In this document: positions 9,275 to 19,189 of the stretch, piece by piece | How the letters are laid out: every line of letters begins with the position of its first letter | Numbering within the stretch: position 1 is the stretch's first letter | NCBI RefSeq assembly: GCF_003966265.1 | Contig: NZ_RXNV01000001.1 | Location: 434,001 to 498,000, forward strand | Reading direction: 5' to 3' | DNA from: Shewanella atlantica | Lineage (GTDB): Bacteria; Pseudomonadota; Gammaproteobacteria; Enterobacterales; Shewanellaceae | DNA: 64,000 nt | Notes under the pieces: generated by a model | Seen by the model: the letters and a program-made list of their open reading frames with translations, nothing else | The model's database searches: none | Told to the model about the DNA's origin: nothing | Translations under genes and position numbers: made by a program

Positions 9275-11428
9275 ATGCAAAAAACTTTACTCGCGGTTAC
9301 GATTGCCGCAGCACTGACATTGACTGCCTGTTCGGGCACCGCAACGACTCAACAAGCTGCCACATCCGACACTCAAACCCAAGGTTCACAAATAGAAAAC
9401 CCACTGTTTCAAGCCAGCACACTGCAATATCAGGCACCCGACTTCAGCCAGATAAAAGATGAGCACTTTCAGCCAGCTCTGGAACAAGGGATCGTTGAGC
9501 AATACCAACAAGTCCTTAAGATTGCCAATAACCCGGAAGCGGCGACTTTTGCCAATACCATTGTCGCATTGGAAACAAGTGGCGAATTATTAAATCGCTC
9601 GTCGAAGATTTTCTATAACCTGGCTGGATCGAACAGTAATCCGACTCTCAGAGCCGTGCAAGGCGAGATGGCCCCGAAGATGGCGGCTCATTCTGATAAC
9701 ATCAACCTTAACCCCGAGCTGTTTAAACGAATTGAAACACTTTACTCGTCACGCAATGAGCTCGAACTAACGCCTGAGGCTATCAGGCTGATAGAGAAGT
9801 ATCATCAAAGATTCGTGATGGCTGGTGCCAAACTCACCGATAGTCAAAAACAACAGATCCGTCTCCTCAATGAGGAACAGTCGACATTGACCAATGAGTT
9901 TGCACAACGCTTAATGCGCATGACAAAAGAGATAGCATTGGTGGTCGATGATAAGCAACTGCTCGCAGGCTTGTCTGAAAGTGCAATAAAGGCAGCCAAG
10001 GCTGATGCCGATGCAAATGGTCACGCCAATAAGTACCAACTCAATATCACCAACACTACACGCCAGCCTGTACTGTCTCAACTCGATAACCGAGAGATCC
10101 GTCAAAAGGTATGGGAGCTGTCGTCAAACCGTGGCCTCAGCGGTGAAAATGAGACCGCAAGTTTAGTGGCCCGATTGGCACAGTTACGCTCAGAGCGCGC
10201 CGAGTTACTTGGCTATGAAAGCTGGGCAGATTATCGTTTGACACCTCAGATGGCTAAGACGCCGGAAGCGGTTTATAAGATGTTCGGCTCTATGGTTCCA
10301 GCTGTCATCGCCAACACCCGTAAAGAAGCCGACGATATTCAGGCCATGATAACCAAAACCGGTGGCGAGTTTGAACTGTCACCATGGGACTGGGCTTATT
10401 ACGCCGAGCAGGTACGTAAAGAGAAATTTGATCTCGACGCCAGTTCGATAAAGCCCTATTTTGAATTTAATCGTGTACTCGAAGATGGTGTCTTCTTTAC
10501 CTTAGAGGAACTCTATGGAGTCACACTCAAGCCACGTCCGGATCTACCGGTTTATCATCCCGACGTAAAAGCCTACGAGATGTTTGATAACGATGGCAGC
10601 AGCATGGCCATCTTCTATGCCGATTACTTCGCAAGAGAAGGAAAACGTGGTGGTGCATGGATGAGCTCGTTCGTTACTCAATCTGGCTTACTGAACAATA
10701 AACCCGTTGTCGTCAATGTGATGAACATAAAAAAGGCGCCTGAAGGAGAGCCGACATTCGTCAGTTATGATGAGGTCACGACCATGTTCCATGAAATGGG
10801 GCATGGCACACACGGTATGTTCTCAAAAGTCACCTACCCCAGTTTATCCGGCACCGCAGTATCCCGTGATTTTGTCGAGTTCCCATCGACATTCGAGGAA
10901 GATTGGGCCGCACACCCAAAAGTACTGGCAAACTATGCTAAACACTATGAGACTGGTGAACCGATCCCCGAAGAGCTGCTGAATAAGTTGTTAAAGTCTC
11001 GCAGCTTTAATCAAGGTTTCGATACATTAGAATATATGTCAGCCGCCCTGTTGGACCTGGAGTGGCATTCACTTAAAGCTGGAGAGCCACTGCAGGATGT
11101 TGCCAGTTTCGAAGCCGCTGCACTGAAAAAGCATGGAGTAGACTTGCCTGCGGTGCCACCTCGCTATAAGTCGACCTACTTTGCTCATGCCTTCCCCGGC
11201 GGGTACTCATCGAGCTATTACGCTTACATGTGGAGTGAGATCCTTGCCGCCGATGCCTTTGCTTATGTTCAAACTCAAGGCGGATTAAATCGTGAAATTG
11301 GCATGAAATTCCGCAAGACGATAAGAGAGGTCGGTAACAGTGTCGACCCAATGGAAGCTTACAAAGCCTTCAGAGGACAAGAGCCCACAACCCAGGCTCT
11401 GCTTAAACGCCGCGGTCTGGACAAGTAA
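9275..11428 (+). CDS. dcp: M3-family peptidyl-dipeptidase, lipoprotein (Dcp-like)
   Basis: A 717-residue zinc metallopeptidase of family M3, which removes C-terminal dipeptides from peptides. The N-terminus is a lipoprotein signal with lipobox LTAC (Cys19), so unlike E. coli Dcp it should be membrane-anchored, facing the periplasm. The catalytic motif FHEMGHGTHG (HExxH) is intact, with the glutamate ligand about 25-30 residues later (SRDFVEFPS). C-terminal GGYSSSYYAYMWSE matches the M3 active-site wall. It is a single gene, with AAAGG upstream and a bidirectional terminator downstream. Confidence 0.93.
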   Translation: MQKTLLAVTIAAALTLTACSGTATTQQAATSDTQTQGSQIENPLFQASTLQYQAPDFSQIKDEHFQPALEQGIVEQYQQVLKIANNPEAATFANTIVALETSGELLNRSSKIFYNLAGSNSNPTLRAVQGEMAPKMAAHSDNINLNPELFKRIETLYSSRNELELTPEAIRLIEKYHQRFVMAGAKLTDSQKQQIRLLNEEQSTLTNEFAQRLMRMTKEIALVVDDKQLLAGLSESAIKAAKADADANGHANKYQLNITNTTRQPVLSQLDNREIRQKVWELSSNRGLSGENETASLVARLAQLRSERAELLGYESWADYRLTPQMAKTPEAVYKMFGSMVPAVIANTRKEADDIQAMITKTGGEFELSPWDWAYYAEQVRKEKFDLDASSIKPYFEFNRVLEDGVFFTLEELYGVTLKPRPDLPVYHPDVKAYEMFDNDGSSMAIFYADYFAREGKRGGAWMSSFVTQSGLLNNKPVVVNVMNIKKAPEGEPTFVSYDEVTTMFHEMGHGTHGMFSKVTYPSLSGTAVSRDFVEFPSTFEEDWAAHPKVLANYAKHYETGEPIPEELLNKLLKSRSFNQGFDTLEYMSAALLDLEWHSLKAGEPLQDVASFEAAALKKHGVDLPAVPPRYKSTYFAHAFPGGYSSSYYAYMWSEILAADAFAYVQTQGGLNREIGMKFRKTIREVGNSVDPMEAYKAFRGQEPTTQALLKRRGLDK

Positions 11429-11480
11429 CCAAAAATGTTCAGCTAAGTCATTCGCTCTTTAAAGCTATCAAATACAAAAA

Positions 11481-11508
11481 AGCCACTCATCATGAGTGGC
11501 TTTTTTTA
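11481..11508. terminator. Bidirectional terminator between dcp and the NhaC-family gene
   Basis: The perfect palindrome AGCCACTCATCATGAGTGGCT is flanked by A and T runs and lies between two convergent genes. Confidence 0.9.
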
Positions 11509-11533
11509 TAAACGGTAGCGTTCAACTACACTA

Positions 11534-13099
11534 TCAGGCCCGCTTATTCACTTTAATCTTAAGCGCAATAATCGAGATAACAAACAAGACGCAACAAGTA
11601 GCGAAACCTGCAGCTAAAGACTCTGTAAAACCAAGAACGGTATAACCGGCTAAACTTATCACCGCAACGATCAAGGCATAAGGCAACTGAGTGATCACAT
11701 GATCGATATGATGACAGTTTGCCCCCGTCGACGAAAGAATAGTGGTATCAGAGATAGGCGAGCAGTGATCTCCGAATACCGCACCGGCAAGTACCGATGC
11801 CAACATAGGTAACATCATGTTGGTATGCGTCCCCATCGCCATATCGGCGGCAATCGGCAACATGATTCCAAATGTCCCCCAGCTTGTACCTGTAGAGAAA
11901 GCAGTCAGTCCGGCAAGCACAAATAATACCGCAGGCAGCAGTGCAAATGGGATATTACCCGTGGCCAGGCTTGCCATATACTTACCAGTTTCGAGCTGAC
12001 CAATCACTCCGGCAATCGTCCAGGCGAAAAGAAGAATGTAGATCGCAGGCAGCATAGAGCGGGCACCGGCAAGCATTCCCTTCAGGATATATGACTTGTC
12101 CAGCCCCTGAATAAGCACTAAGGCCAGTGTTGATGCAAGACCGATAGCGGCACCAAAGAAGAGTGAAGATGCCACATCAGTGTTTTCAAAAGCGCCTAAG
12201 ATGCTGAACTCCAACCCCTTGGCCGCTAATGCATCGCCACCACTGCTGACCATAAAGTAGAAAGTCGCAAATACCAGCACAGTAATAGGCAGGAATAGCC
12301 CTAAAATTTTACCATTATCGGCCTCGGGTAAGTCCGAGTTTGCTCCTGGTGGTAACCCTTTTGCCTCATCATATAGATTGCCCTTCTGCGCATTCAATTC
12401 ATGTTGACGCATAGGACCGATATCCAGCCCCATAAAGGCAACACAAAGCAGCAATAAAAGTGCGAAGATGGCATAAAAATTCATTGGTATCATCTGAATA
12501 AACACGCTCAGATGCCCGGAATCGGTAAACCCATGTGCCGTTAAGATCCCGCCTATCAGCGCGATGATATAGGCCCCCCAGCTTGAAACCGGTGAAATTA
12601 CGCAGATAGGTGCAGCCGTAGAGTCGAGAAGATAAGCCAGCTTACTACGGGATATGTAATATCTGTCCGTTAAGGGTCTGGCAACACTACCCACGACCAG
12701 GCTGTTAAAGTAGTCATCGATAAATACGACGCAACCCAGGAACATGGTCAGTAATTTTGCATCACGTTTATTTCTGATCTTAGTGCGCGCCCAATCGGCA
12801 AAGGCTTTAGCTGCGCCACTGACCGTAATAAGGGCCGTGATCATGCCCAGTAAAATAAGGAAGCCTAACAGATAGATGTTCCAGCTATTGATGCTGCCAT
12901 CATCCCAGAAGAGCCCTACAACCTGCTCACCAAGATACTGACCGGAACTCATCACCGAAAAATCGGTGATCAAAACCACACCCAGTAAAATTCCTACCCC
13001 TAAAGAGAATAAAACCCGACGACTAACAATCGCCAGCAAAATCGCAACCACAGGAGGTAGCAATGAAAGTGCCGAATCGGCATAACTTAAAGTTGTCAT
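11534..13099 (-). CDS. lysW: NhaC-family transporter, predicted lysine transporter (LysW-like)
   Basis: A 521-residue polytopic membrane protein of the Na+/H+ antiporter NhaC family, with about 11-12 hydrophobic segments. Conserved family stretches include VFIDDYFNSLVVGSVARPLTD and SWGTFGIMLPIA. On family membership alone one would call it a Na+/H+ antiporter. However, the 5' leader carries a lysine riboswitch with a terminator, and NhaC-family genes under such riboswitches were predicted by comparative genomics to be lysine transporters (LysW). I therefore infer sodium- or proton-coupled lysine uptake. Substrate is not proven by sequence. It is a single-gene transcription unit. Confidence 0.85.
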   Translation of the reverse strand: MTTLSYADSALSLLPPVVAILLAIVSRRVLFSLGVGILLGVVLITDFSVMSSGQYLGEQVVGLFWDDGSINSWNIYLLGFLILLGMITALITVSGAAKAFADWARTKIRNKRDAKLLTMFLGCVVFIDDYFNSLVVGSVARPLTDRYYISRSKLAYLLDSTAAPICVISPVSSWGAYIIALIGGILTAHGFTDSGHLSVFIQMIPMNFYAIFALLLLLCVAFMGLDIGPMRQHELNAQKGNLYDEAKGLPPGANSDLPEADNGKILGLFLPITVLVFATFYFMVSSGGDALAAKGLEFSILGAFENTDVASSLFFGAAIGLASTLALVLIQGLDKSYILKGMLAGARSMLPAIYILLFAWTIAGVIGQLETGKYMASLATGNIPFALLPAVLFVLAGLTAFSTGTSWGTFGIMLPIAADMAMGTHTNMMLPMLASVLAGAVFGDHCSPISDTTILSSTGANCHHIDHVITQLPYALIVAVISLAGYTVLGFTESLAAGFATCCVLFVISIIALKIKVNKRA

Positions 13100-13219
13100 T
13101 AATGTCTTTTCTTCGTTTTAAGTACGAATGGAGGGCGACTGAACTGGTGGGATACTAGAAATATCACAGAAAACACCTGTCCTATCAGTAGCGCTCCATA
13201 GTAATACCATGTGTTAAAA

Positions 13220-13252
13220 GGTATAAAAATCTTCTTATCTTCCGGATAAGAA
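13220..13252 (-). terminator. Expression-platform terminator of the lysine riboswitch
   Basis: On the minus strand, TTCTTATC and GATAAGAA flank CGGAA, followed by GATTTTTAT. Its 5' arm overlaps the 3' arm of the riboswitch P1 helix. This is the arrangement expected for a switch that terminates transcription early when lysine is bound. Confidence 0.8.
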
Positions 13253-13400
13253 ATACTATGGCAGTGCTGCACCTATTCGATGACAGCCCCAGTAGTAAAC
13301 CTTGATATGTTTTACTACTTCGGCATCAAATCCTTTCATGATAGATAAGCGGAATCACCCTGGCTATCACTACTGATATTTAATGCACCTCTACTTCTCA
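13250..13400 (-). promoter_or_regulatory. Lysine riboswitch (L box)
   Basis: The minus strand carries the conserved L-box blocks in order and spacing: AGAGGTGC (13392-13385), GAAAGGA then GATGCCGAAG (around 13318-13330), CTGGGGCTGTCAT, and GCAGCACTGCCATAGT (near 13255-13267). GAAGTA and TATTTC can pair as P1 at the two ends. It lies about 150 bases upstream of the NhaC-family gene and is followed directly by a terminator hairpin. This matches RF00168-type aptamers as I know them; a covariance search would confirm it. Confidence 0.88.
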
Positions 13401-13440
13401 GGACGTTAGTTGGAATGGCTCCAAAAAACGTGAAGGTCAT

Positions 13441-13480
13441 AAAAACATAAGCGGCTTTGAGGATTCTACCCCAAAGCCGC
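13441..13480 (-). terminator. Terminator of the etfBA operon
   Basis: On the minus strand, GCGGCTTTG and CAAAGCCGC form the stem, followed by TTATGTTTTT. It lies about 80 bases past the etfA stop and just upstream of the lysine riboswitch. Confidence 0.8.
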
Positions 13481-13557
13481 TCAATGTGAACGAGTTCACA
13501 CTTATTTAGTGTAAATTAATGCACAGGCAACCTGCGCATTACATTTCACTCACATAC

Positions 13558-14481
13558 TCATACGAGCTCAAGCAGTTGTGGAACCGCTTCAAAAAGATCG
13601 GCTTCCAGACCGTAATCGGCAATTTGGAAAATTGGCGCTTCAGGATCTTTGTTAATTGCAACGATAACTTTTGAATCTTTCATCCCGGCAAGGTGCTGAA
13701 TGGCACCTGATATACCAACTGCAATGTAGAGATCTGGCGCGACAATTTTACCCGTTTGACCCACTTGAAGATCATTGGGGACAAATCCCGCATCAACGGC
13801 CGCACGAGATGCGCCCAATGCGCCGCCCAGTTTATCGGCAAGCTGCTCTAAGATAGCGAAGTTGTCACTACTACCCAAGCCGCGACCACCGGATACCACA
13901 ACAGAAGCAGCACCCAATTCCGGACGTTCAGACTCTGTCAGGCTCTGGGATACAAATTGAGATAGTGAGTCGCTGATTTTTTCGATTGATACCGTCACAG
14001 CAGCACCATCGTTAGCAACCGCATCGAATGCACTAGAGCGCACCGTCATTACCTTCTTGTCATCAAGGCTCTGTACCGTAGCCAATGCACTACCTGCGTA
14101 GATTGGACGAACAAAAGTATCAGGGCTAACCACCTCAACCACTTCCGATAGTTGGGCTACATCTAAAAGCGCCGACACACGAGGGAGCATATCTTTACCA
14201 TGGCTCGTAGCCGCAGCCAAAATATGTTCATAGTCTGAAGCGATACCTACGATCAGCTCAGAAGTATTATCCGCAAAAGCATTAGCATACACGGCCGCAT
14301 CGGCAACCAATACACTTCTAACTCCGGACAGTTTAGTGGTCGCTTCAACGACGGCACTACATTCGTGTCCTGCAACTAACACATCCACATCGCCGCCGAT
14401 AGCCTGAGCACAGGCAACGACTTTGGCAGTATCCAGCTTTAAACTGGCATTATCATGTTCCGCTATTACTAAAATTGCCAT
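13558..14481 (-). CDS. etfA: Electron transfer flavoprotein, alpha subunit
   Basis: The 307-residue FAD-binding subunit of ETF. It takes electrons from acyl-CoA dehydrogenases (fatty acid oxidation, isovaleryl-CoA dehydrogenase) and passes them to ETF:ubiquinone oxidoreductase. The C-terminal FAD site shows [36 protein letters not shown] and [15 protein letters not shown]. Its ATG overlaps the etfB stop codon (TAATG), so the two are translationally coupled. It links functionally to the liu operon at the start of the window. Confidence 0.97.
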   Translation of the reverse strand: MAILVIAEHDNASLKLDTAKVVACAQAIGGDVDVLVAGHECSAVVEATTKLSGVRSVLVADAAVYANAFADNTSELIVGIASDYEHILAAATSHGKDMLPRVSALLDVAQLSEVVEVVSPDTFVRPIYAGSALATVQSLDDKKVMTVRSSAFDAVANDGAAVTVSIEKISDSLSQFVSQSLTESERPELGAASVVVSGGRGLGSSDNFAILEQLADKLGGALGASRAAVDAGFVPNDLQVGQTGKIVAPDLYIAVGISGAIQHLAGMKDSKVIVAINKDPEAPIFQIADYGLEADLFEAVPQLLELV

Positions 14482-15230
14482 TAGATCACCTTCGCTTCAT
14501 TTTTCAGCTTTTCAACAAGCTCTGCAACAGACGCAAGCATCACACCACCTTTACGCTCGGCAGGTGGCGTCACTTTCAATACTTTTTGATGAGATTTCAG
14601 GTTTACCCCTAAATCATCAATAGAGAAGGTTTCTAATGGCTTACGCTTAGCTTTCATTATATTAGGAAGCTTGGCATAACGCGGTTCATTCAAACGCAGA
14701 TCGGCAGTTACAACGGCAGGAAGCGGCAGAGTAATGCTTTGTAATCCACCGTCAATTTCACGGGTGATCGCTAACTGACCTTCCTCAACCTTAACTTCTG
14801 AAGCAAACGTGGCCTGAGGCATCTTGCCTAAGGCTGCCAACATCTGACCAGTTTGATTATTATCACCATCGATAGATTGCTTACCTAAGATAATCAGCTG
14901 TGCTTCCTCTTTACTCTGCACAGCGTTAAGTAATTTTGCTATCGACAGAGGAACCAACTCCTCATCGGTTTCAATATGAACGCCTCGGTCTGCACCTAAA
15001 GCCATAGCGGTACGTAACTGCTCTTGAGCCACCTTAGGGCCAACAGTAACGACAACAACTTCAGAAGCCACACCGGCCTCCTTTAAGCGTACGGCTTCCT
15101 CTACAGCAATTTCACAAAAAGGGTTTATCGCCATTTTCAAATTTGCGGTATCGACACCTGTATTGTCAGCATTAACCCTGACTTTTACATTAGCATCAAC
15201 GACGCGCTTAACTGGCACCAATACTTTCAT
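14481..15230 (-). CDS. etfB: Electron transfer flavoprotein, beta subunit
   Basis: The 249-residue beta subunit, which binds AMP and completes the ETF heterodimer. It starts MKVLVPVKRVVDANVKVRV and carries the family segments NPFCEIAVEEAVRLKE and LGKQSIDGDNNQTGQMLA. AGGAAG lies just upstream of the ATG. The upstream region holds a LiuR-like and a PsrA-like palindrome side by side, suggesting induction by branched-chain and fatty acyl-CoA catabolism. Confidence 0.97.
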   Translation of the reverse strand: MKVLVPVKRVVDANVKVRVNADNTGVDTANLKMAINPFCEIAVEEAVRLKEAGVASEVVVVTVGPKVAQEQLRTAMALGADRGVHIETDEELVPLSIAKLLNAVQSKEEAQLIILGKQSIDGDNNQTGQMLAALGKMPQATFASEVKVEEGQLAITREIDGGLQSITLPLPAVVTADLRLNEPRYAKLPNIMKAKRKPLETFSIDDLGVNLKSHQKVLKVTPPAERKGGVMLASVAELVEKLKNEAKVI

Positions 15231-15311
15231 AGGGCTTCCTTTACGTCATATTTTAGCGGAGTTGGATGTAGGGATGAATCTACACTTATTATAGTAGTCT
15301 CACTTTACGTG

Positions 15312-15333
15312 CTGTTAACGTTAACGTCAACAG
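15312..15333. promoter_or_regulatory. LiuR-like operator upstream of etfB
   Basis: CTGTTAACGTTAACGTCAACAG is a 22-base palindrome with a single mismatched pair. Its core TTAACGTTAACGT fits the ACGT-spaced consensus I recall for LiuR, the MerR-family regulator of leucine/isovalerate catabolism. It is 82 bases before the etfB start. Confidence 0.55.
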
Positions 15334-15336
15334 TGA

Positions 15337-15354
15337 TTCAAACGAGCGTTTGTA
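15337..15354. promoter_or_regulatory. PsrA-like operator upstream of etfB
   Basis: TTCAAACGAGCGTTTGTA contains CAAAC and GTTTG half-sites separated by four bases, the form described for PsrA, the TetR-family regulator of fatty acid oxidation. It lies three bases from the LiuR-like palindrome. The remaining bases up to the H-NS-like gene at 15558 are very AT-rich, with no other gene. Confidence 0.55.
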
Positions 15355-15557
15355 TATTTTTGCAACCAGCTTGGTTAAAAATGGTTGTTTTTGGTTACTT
15401 TTGGTTATTTAAATAATCAAAGTATGAGTCTTTTATATGATATATTTAATTATTGAGAAATAAATACAAATACTATTTGATACTTGCTCTATTAATTCCT
15501 ATTATTATCCATCAGATATATCTGTTACTTACTTTTATTAATTGGACCCTAATCATT

Positions 15558-15950
15558 ATGAGCGATTTTCTTGAAATACTAACTCATGGCCGTCGTTTTA
15601 AAGCCGCAGTAAAAGAACTTTCAGTTGAAGATTTAAAAGAATTAGCCGCAAAGCTCGATAAAATCATCTCAGAAAGAGAGTCAGAAGCTGAAGCTGTTAA
15701 TGCAGCAATGGCTGAACGCAATGCTCAAATCGATGAAATCCGTAAGCAGATGGAAGCCGTTGGGTTATCGATTGACGATCTAGGTTCAACTGCAATTAAA
15801 CCTGCTCCTAAGAAGCGTGCACCTCGTCCGGCTAAATATACGATCGATGTCAATGGTGAAACTATCACCTGGACCGGCCAAGGCCGTATGCCGACTGTAT
15901 TTAAAAATGAACTCGATAATGGCCGCACTATGGATGATTTCCTCATCTAA
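15558..15950 (+). CDS. hns: H-NS-family nucleoid protein
   Basis: A 130-residue histone-like silencing protein. The N-terminal half is a coiled-coil oligomerisation region (about residues 14-65, rich in K, E and A). The linker is basic (PKKRAPRPAKY). The C-terminal DNA-binding domain has the TWTGQGRMP loop, whose QGR motif inserts into the minor groove of AT-rich DNA. I chose the ATG at 15558 (MSDFLEILTHGRR), matching the family N-terminus, over an upstream in-frame ATG that would add 35 hydrophobic residues. The AT-rich upstream DNA suits autoregulation by H-NS. A strong terminator follows. Confidence 0.92.
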   Translation: MSDFLEILTHGRRFKAAVKELSVEDLKELAAKLDKIISERESEAEAVNAAMAERNAQIDEIRKQMEAVGLSIDDLGSTAIKPAPKKRAPRPAKYTIDVNGETITWTGQGRMPTVFKNELDNGRTMDDFLI

Positions 15951-15980
15951 GTCGCCCTTACATCAGTACATTCTATATTA

Positions 15981-16002
15981 AACCGGCCTGGCCGGTTTTT
16001 TT
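15981..16002 (+). terminator. Terminator of the H-NS-like gene
   Basis: The perfect stem AACCGGCC/GGCCGGTT with a single-base loop is followed by a T run. Confidence 0.9.
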
Positions 16003-16114
16003 ATGCCCCTATGAAGCGATTAGAATGAAGTTAAAACACAATGAGTAATTGGTGTTTACATAAAGATTAAGATAACCTCTCCTTCATGTTTCGTTTATCA
16101 ATATAACCCCTACT

Positions 16115-19100
16115 ATGAATCGCAATATAAAAACCATAATCATACTCGCGGCTTTAGTACTTCCTTATACATCTTCGGCGGAAGCAAATGACCAACTAAC
16201 TGATAATACGCCTAAACTAACGGCACTCACACATGCCAGGCTTATGATTGAACCCGGAAAGATACTCGATGACGCAACACTTCTAATCGAGAATAATAAG
16301 ATTATCGAAGTAATTAAAAGTAATAAGGTTCCATCACAGACATATGTTATCGATTTAAAAGGTTATACCGTCTACCCCGGCTTTATCGACCCCTTTACCG
16401 ATTATGGTATAGAGTTTGAATACCCTAAAGTTGACGCCACGCCACCGGTTTATGAAATAAAACGTATAGGTGGCAATGCTAAAAATGGGGCGATTCATTC
16501 AGAAAAAGAATGGTTTAACTATGTTTACCCTAATAGTGAACAAGCTAATAAATGGGTAAACAATGGTTTCACCAGCGTACAAAGCAGTTATCAGGATGGA
16601 ATATTTCGCGGTCAGGGCGTGACATTATCTTTAGCTGGAAAAACGGCGAATGAAATAATATATCGCTCAAACTCGGCTCATTTCTTAGCATTCGACAAAG
16701 GCAGCTCCCCCCAAGACTACCCTACATCATTGATGGGAAGCATTGCGCTTATTAGGCAAACCCTAGCTGATGCAAGTTGGTATAAAGATAATAAGAGAAA
16801 ATCATTTTCTAAAGCCGGGAATAACATTGTCGAATTTAATAATGCCTTGGATAAACTTTCAAATATCGAAAATGAACAGGTCATCTTCGATACCAATAAT
16901 CTAAACGACCAACTAAGAGCCGCTCAAATTTCAATCGATCATGAGCTCAAGGCCACGCTATTAGGAAACGGTAAAGAATATGCCCGTATTGATGAGCTCA
17001 GTGCTTTTTCTTACGGTTTAATTTTACCTCTTAACTTTCCTGCTGCGCCCGAAGTTGATGATGATGATGCTGAAAGAGAAGTTTCACTGGCAAGGATGAG
17101 ACATTGGGAACGTGCTCCGGCTAACCTTATGGAGGTTGAGCGCGCAAAAGTCCCCTTCGCTTTAACTCAACATGGTATTAAAAGCGATGCTTTCTGGCCA
17201 AGGCTGAAACAGGCTATTGACTATGGTCTCAGTGAAGAGGCTGCATTAGCCGCATTAACGACCGAAGCTGCAGAGGTCGTCGGCACCGCCGACTTCAGTG
17301 GCCGATTAAAACCCGGCTATATGGCCGACCTGGTAATTACTAAAGGTAACATTTTTATAGATGGCACCATACACAGTGTATGGCTACAAGGTGAAGAGCG
17401 GCAACTCATAAGCCGTGACAGTCACCTATTGGATTTAACCTATCAGATCCAAATTGGCGATCTGACGCTGGACCTTATGTTAGATAGTAGCAACACGGGT
17501 AGCGATAAAATTACCGGCACGCTTTCCAGTGGCGAGCAGGAGATAGCGCTATCGAACGTCTCCTATCATGATCAAAGGCTGAACTTTACCGCCGATATGA
17601 GCGACGCAGGATTTGAAGGGATAAGCCGGTTTACACTATGGTTCGATAATCAGGGACTTCGCGGACGTATGCTCGACAAGAACAATGCGCAGACACCGAT
17701 TGCAGGAATACCCACAAAACAGGTTATTGAGGCGCCTGTCGCAGAGGAAGAAACCGAGATATCAATTATCTCCAGGCTCACTAAACCTAATGTCGCCTAT
17801 GGCATTAAGGGTTCAGTTGAGACAGAGAAACTTCATATCAGTAATGCCACCATCTGGACCTCAGATGCACAGGGGATCTTGGAAAACAGCGATCTACTCA
17901 TCTCCCGGGGTAAAATTGAGCGTCTGGGTAAAAATCTGTCCACCCCCTCCGGTTACCGGTTTATCGATGCTAGCGGCAAACATCTGACCGCAGGCATTAT
18001 CGATGAGCATTCACATATCGCCATCAACGGCGGCACCAATGAAGGCTCTGATGCCATAACCTCAGAGGTTCGTATCGGAGATATTCTCAATCCCGACGAT
18101 ATCGCCATCTATCGTGCATTGGCAGGCGGTGTCACCACCGCGCAACTGTTACACGGCAGCGCTAACCCTATCGGTGGTCAGGCTCAGGTGATCCAGATGA
18201 GATGGGGCGAGAGTGCCGAGAAGCTCAAATACACCCGGGCACCGGCCAGCATCAAATTTGCCTTAGGTGAAAACGTTAAACAGAGCAACTGGGGCGACAA
18301 GTTTACCCGCCGCTTCCCCCAGAGCCGTATGGGGGTCAAATCTCTCTTCAGTGAAGCATTTAATGAGGCCCGCGCCTATCAACAGGATCTAAAAGCCTAT
18401 AAGCGCCTCAGAAGTAGTGAAAAGCGCAATCAAATAGCGCCTAAGCCTAACTATCGTTTAGCGGCAATAGTAGAAGTACTCGATCAGCAAAGAGATGTTC
18501 ATATTCACTCCTATGTGCAGTCGGAGATATTAATGTTTTTACGCTTAGCCGAAGCATACGACTTTAAGGTCAAAACCTTTACCCATATTCTCGAGGGGTA
18601 TAAGGTCGCACAGGAGTTAGCCGACCACGGTGCATCCGCGTCGACCTTCTCCGATTGGTGGGCCTATAAATTTGAAGTCTATGATGCGATTCCGCAAAAC
18701 ACCTGTCTCATGCAAAATAAGGGCGTACTGACCAGTATCAACTCAGATGACTACGAAATGCAGCGACGTTTAAATCAAGAAGCGGCCAAATCTATGATGT
18801 ATTGTGACATGTCCGCCGAAGACGCATGGAAAATGGTCACCATCAATCCAGCTATACAGCTTGGAGTTGAGACTGAATTAGGCTCTATAACCAAAGGCAA
18901 ACAGGCAGATATTGTACTTTGGGATCACAACCCCTTATCGGTTTACGCTAAGGTTGAGTCGACCTGGATCCAGGGGAAACCTTACTTTGACCGCAAACAG
19001 GATAAGCTGGCTCAGCAAGCTATTGCAGAGGAGAGAGCCGAGCTCATTCAAAAGATATTATCCAGTGAAAACAGCGAAACGACACTCCCGCCCGGAGAGG

Positions 19101-19189
19101 TGATAGAGGAGAAGAGTGAGCCCGAATGGCATTGTGATACTCAGTTTGATGTTTGGAAACAATCCAGCCAAGGGAGGAGCTCGCTATGA
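16115..19189 (+). CDS. Large secreted amidohydrolase with a degenerate N-terminal module
   Basis: A 1024-residue protein with a Sec signal peptide (MNRNIKTIIILAALVLPYTSSAEA). It contains two amidohydrolase-type modules. The C-terminal one (about residue 570 onward) keeps the metal-binding set: DEHSHI with H632 and H634, later histidines in VHIHSYVQSE and FTHILEG, and an aspartate in SINSDDY. The N-terminal module has the composite beta-sandwich features and PGFID, but where HxH should be it has DPFTD, so it is probably not catalytic. The next gene overlaps its stop by four bases. It could be an imidazolonepropionase-like or dipeptidase-like periplasmic hydrolase; substrate unknown. Confidence 0.8.
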   Translation: MNRNIKTIIILAALVLPYTSSAEANDQLTDNTPKLTALTHARLMIEPGKILDDATLLIENNKIIEVIKSNKVPSQTYVIDLKGYTVYPGFIDPFTDYGIEFEYPKVDATPPVYEIKRIGGNAKNGAIHSEKEWFNYVYPNSEQANKWVNNGFTSVQSSYQDGIFRGQGVTLSLAGKTANEIIYRSNSAHFLAFDKGSSPQDYPTSLMGSIALIRQTLADASWYKDNKRKSFSKAGNNIVEFNNALDKLSNIENEQVIFDTNNLNDQLRAAQISIDHELKATLLGNGKEYARIDELSAFSYGLILPLNFPAAPEVDDDDAEREVSLARMRHWERAPANLMEVERAKVPFALTQHGIKSDAFWPRLKQAIDYGLSEEAALAALTTEAAEVVGTADFSGRLKPGYMADLVITKGNIFIDGTIHSVWLQGEERQLISRDSHLLDLTYQIQIGDLTLDLMLDSSNTGSDKITGTLSSGEQEIALSNVSYHDQRLNFTADMSDAGFEGISRFTLWFDNQGLRGRMLDKNNAQTPIAGIPTKQVIEAPVAEEETEISIISRLTKPNVAYGIKGSVETEKLHISNATIWTSDAQGILENSDLLISRGKIERLGKNLSTPSGYRFIDASGKHLTAGIIDEHSHIAINGGTNEGSDAITSEVRIGDILNPDDIAIYRALAGGVTTAQLLHGSANPIGGQAQVIQMRWGESAEKLKYTRAPASIKFALGENVKQSNWGDKFTRRFPQSRMGVKSLFSEAFNEARAYQQDLKAYKRLRSSEKRNQIAPKPNYRLAAIVEVLDQQRDVHIHSYVQSEILMFLRLAEAYDFKVKTFTHILEGYKVAQELADHGASASTFSDWWAYKFEVYDAIPQNTCLMQNKGVLTSINSDDYEMQRRLNQEAAKSMMYCDMSAEDAWKMVTINPAIQLGVETELGSITKGKQADIVLWDHNPLSVYAKVESTWIQGKPYFDRKQDKLAQQAIAEERAELIQKILSSENSETTLPPGEVIEEKSEPEWHCDTQFDVWKQSSQGRSSL

